Assembly: GCF_000611645.1 (NCBI RefSeq)
Contig: NW_014011623.1
Coordinates: forward strand, 1 to 10,888
DNA length: 10,888 nt
Direction of reading: 5' to 3'
Origin: Monoraphidium neglectum
Lineage: Eukaryota; Chlorophyta; Chlorophyceae; Sphaeropleales; Selenastraceae
Made by a program: the position numbers and the translations under genes. This document shows, piece by piece, positions 8,651 to 10,888 of the stretch. The number at the start of each line of letters is the position of its first letter. Within the stretch, counting starts at the first letter, position 1. The notes under the pieces were generated by a model. It was not told the origin of the DNA, did not search any database, and was given only the letters and a program-made list of their open reading frames with translations.

Positions 8651-9540
8651 GCAAGCATTTGGGCCACACGGAGCACTCCTTGCATCCCTTTGCCCCATTA
8701 CGAACTTGTTGTTGTCAATTTCCATCAGCCTCCAACAGGCGCACGCTCTCATCCATGAATCACCACGCCACGGCGCAACAAGGCACATCAACGCATGATT
8801 CCCAAAGTGTCATGATCACACCCCAGTGCGCAATATGGACCTCCCCTGCTTTGCCAACGTACACCTTTTTGCCAACACATGGCCAAGCATGCGGGCATGG
8901 CGGTGTGGTGTAAATGGCGTGCATGTGTTCAGAAAAAGGCACCGCGAAGTTGTCAAGAAGTGCGTAATGACGCGGCGGCGGATGGTGCGCCGATCTCGAG
9001 GGTGCCCCTGACTGCACACACCGGCTGGGTGTGTTATGGAAAATGGGCGCGCGAATGCGGCGCTTGTGAAACCCGCTTCGGTGCATATGTGCAGGGCTTC
9101 TGTGTTGAGCACACGAGCAGTCAACCAGTGACTGAGGATGACATCCTGCACACGATGTGTCACTGTGTGGCATTGAGCCGTGTCCGATGTTATCGCGGTG
9201 TCATTGATGACAGCTGTGATATGCCCCATACCCCGACCACACAGGTCTCGTGCTTCACGGCATTGGGCGCGACAGACTGCGCGCACTTCCCACGTTGGGT
9301 GTCATGTCCACGATGGCGTTCACCGATGGTTCATTGTGGATTTTGGGGAGTGGCTTAGTTTACGCGCTTTGTTTGGCAACGACATCTGTTCAGTGCGTCG
9401 ATAGTGCCCTGTTTTTAGATCGCGTCGGTCGTGCCGTCCTGCAGGCCAGCACTATGTCCATGATTTGATCAGGATTGAGGGTGCCTGCCCTCCGCGGAGG
9501 GTCCTATGTGGTGGTCTCGAAGCCCCCACCGATCTCTGCC
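8651..9540. other. Intergenic region upstream of the PUR-alpha gene
   Basis: About 0.9 kb that should hold the 3' UTR of the low-complexity protein gene and the promoter of the PUR-alpha gene. A 159-codon plus-strand frame (ATG 8879 to TAG 9356-9358) is rich in Cys and His. Its segment at about 9060-9190 reads CGACETRFG, then TEDDILHTMCHCVALSRVR, which faintly resembles the C-terminal Cys/His motif after the reverse transcriptase of non-LTR retrotransposons. No reverse transcriptase or endonuclease sequence is visible, so I do not call an element. Confidence 0.5.
8909..8913 (+). terminator. Possible TGTAA polyadenylation signal of the low-complexity protein gene
   Basis: A TGTAA lies 259 nt after the stop codon at 8648-8650, in the correct orientation. 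The motif is short and occurs by chance, so the assignment depends on the gene model being right. Confidence 0.35.
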
Positions 9541-10708
9541 ATGGCCCAGGAGGGTGGCGCTGCTCCGGTCGATGGCAATCTGCATAGCGAGTCAGTGAGG
9601 GTGAGTGGCGTGTCGCCGCAGGAACGGGGCAAAATAACAAGGCCGCGGTCAATTTGGGTAGCCCAGCCGATGGTTGTCTCCCCAGCAGCAGCATACGGTC
9701 TTCACAAGCTCAATAGTATAGCGCGGCTTCGCACGGAGTAGCACACGGGGTAGCTGGTTGCCTGCCGCCGTCGCCTACGTAAAAGCAGCGTACTAACGCT
9801 GCTGCATGTGCCTCCCTTCCTGACGCGCCGCCCCTGGGCTTAATGCTGGTCACCCCAGGTGGAGAGCAAGGTGAGGGCATCAAATCACATGGATGAGGGG
9901 CGGCTGCGGGGATGACAGGGCGTAGCAGCCTCCCGGGGCTTGACGCACCTCCTGGGCCTGCCGCCACGCCTGTTGCCAGCCAATGGTGCCCAATTTGCAC
10001 CGCGTGCTTAGGTTGCGCCGCTGCCGAGAGTGCACTCGGCCTCCTGGTATCTGACGCCTGCCTGCACTACCTTATTGCACCACAGGTGCTCTATCTGGAT
10101 TTGCGCGCCAACACAGTGAGCTGTGTCATGGTACCCACTGCTTTACTCCTATGATTACGGCTGCTAATCCAACCACAAGCGCTGTTCATGCGGCGCCCCC
10201 GCCCGGCCGCCTCGCCGGTTCCACGCACATGGTGGCTGCAATAATCCGCCGCGGATTCTTCACCAGTTACCTCGAGCCAAATTGCTGTGTGCACAGCAGA
10301 CGCCCGTCCCACGCCTGACTCACAGGCCCTGCGCACTGTGCTGCTCCCAACTCATATACACACACACCCCCCCCCCCCCTGCAGCGCGGCCAGTACCTCA
10401 AGGTGTCCGAAACCACCGCCAAGCGGCCGCGCTCCACACTGGTGCTGCCAGGCGCCGCCGTCGGATGGGTCGGCAGCCTGCTCGACTACTACATCCAAGA
10501 GACGGTCGCGGGGTGAGCAGGGGGCGTCGCGCGCGTGACCCCTGCGCTGCGGGCAACGGCGCGTAACCGGCGGCCCGGAGCGCCCAGACGAGCGCGCAGC
10601 ATCGGCGCGTGCGGCACGCCCGCTCTATTGTGCTGCGACGAACAAACGAAACCCGATCTTGGGCGCAGGCGCACCCCCGGCGCCAAGGAGCTGGCCGTTG
10701 AGAGCAAG
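9541..10708 (+). CDS. PURA: PUR-alpha family single-stranded nucleic-acid-binding protein, 5' part (five exons, runs off right edge)
   Basis: PUR-alpha proteins bind purine-rich single-stranded DNA and RNA through PUR repeats and act in transcription, replication and mRNA transport. Exons are 9541-9600, 9859-9870, 10086-10115, 10385-10512 and 10669-10708; all introns are GT-AG (phases 0, 0, 0, 2) and the joined 270 nt give 90 residues. The start ATG has context GCC-ATGGCC. Residues 1-20 are a short leader (MAQEGGAAPVDGN...). Repeat I is split as VESK, VLYLDLRANT, RGQYLKVSETTAKRPRST, LVLPGAAVGW, LLDYYIQE. This matches the plant family pattern VEHK-LFYFDLKEN-RGRYLKISE-RSTIIVP-FNYYV as I recall it. 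Exon 5 (RTPGAKELAVESK) is the linker and first strand residues of repeat II, after which the gene leaves the window. An in-frame TAA at 9841-9843 limits exon 2 to a very short size. Codon use is less biased than RACK1. No single exon is diagnostic except exon 4, but the joined reading is. Confidence 0.82.
10367..10379 (+). repeat. 13-nt poly-C tract before the exon 4 acceptor of the PUR gene
   Basis: Thirteen C follow an ACACAC stretch and end five bases before exon 4 (acceptor TGCAG, AG 10383-10384). It acts as the polypyrimidine tract of intron 3. Homopolymers of this length are prone to slippage and to sequencing error. Confidence 0.85.
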
Positions 10709-10795
10709 GTGCGGCGCTGCGCGCTTGCGCCGGCGGCTGCAGCTGTCGCTTGTCCCAACAGGGGGGGCCTGGCCGCTGACAACTGCAGCCGCGTC

Positions 10796-10863
10796 GCGCG
10801 GGGCGTCCGCCGAGCGCGGGGCGTCGGCCGAGCGCGGAGTGTCCGCCGAGCGCGACCCACCGA
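10796..10863 (+). repeat. 18-bp tandem repeat in PUR gene intron 5
   Basis: Three units of GCGCGGGGCGTCCGCCGA-type sequence (10796-10813, 10814-10831, 10832-10849) differ at one to three bases, followed by a decayed fourth copy. The array lies after the exon 5 donor (GT 10709-10710), so it is most likely intronic. It is followed by a run of 15 C that closes the window. Confidence 0.8.
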
Positions 10864-10888
10864 GCGGCGCCGTCCCCCCCCCCCCCCC

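Overview
This window reads as nuclear DNA of a GC-rich, intron-rich green alga, most likely a chlorophyte of the Chlorophyceae. The evidence is short GC-rich exons with strong G/C third-base preference, GTGCGY/GTGAGY/GTAGGY donor sites, 0.15-0.5 kb introns carrying TG and poly-C tracts, TGTAA 3'-end signals, and a RACK1 protein very close to the Chlamydomonas version as I recall it. I see no bacterial, organellar or viral gene organisation. The genus cannot be fixed from the sequence alone.

Layout. (1) 23-594, minus strand: the first two coding exons of a coiled-coil protein with a polyglutamine run; it continues off the left edge. (2) 595-2491: about 1.9 kb between two divergent start codons, so it should hold both promoters. 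It contains a clean hairpin, a perfect 7+1+7 inverted repeat and a short uORF that overlaps the next start codon. (3) 2492-5403, plus strand: a complete seven-exon RACK1 gene of 319 codons, a seven-bladed WD40 scaffold of the 40S ribosomal subunit, followed by a TGTAA signal. (4) 5404-7901: about 2.5 kb with open frames but no gene I can support. (5) 7902-8650, plus strand: a probable two-exon gene for a 192-residue low-complexity protein of unknown function. (6) 8651-9540: intergenic, with one open frame whose Cys/His pattern faintly recalls a retrotransposon C-terminus. (7) 9541-10708 and beyond, plus strand: the 5' part of a PUR-alpha family nucleic-acid-binding protein. It is rebuilt from five small exons, one of them only 12 nt, and covers PUR repeat I and the start of repeat II. 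It runs off the right edge, where the window ends in an 18-bp tandem repeat and a poly-C run.

There is no operon logic here; these are independent nuclear genes. RACK1 (translation and signalling scaffold) and PUR-alpha (single-stranded nucleic-acid binding) are both housekeeping-type genes. The most informative observations are the gene structure of the PUR gene (a 12-nt micro-exon, and matching intron positions in both repeats), the overlapping uORF at RACK1, and Trp-to-Phe changes in two RACK1 blades. I did not find a convincing new multi-gene system.
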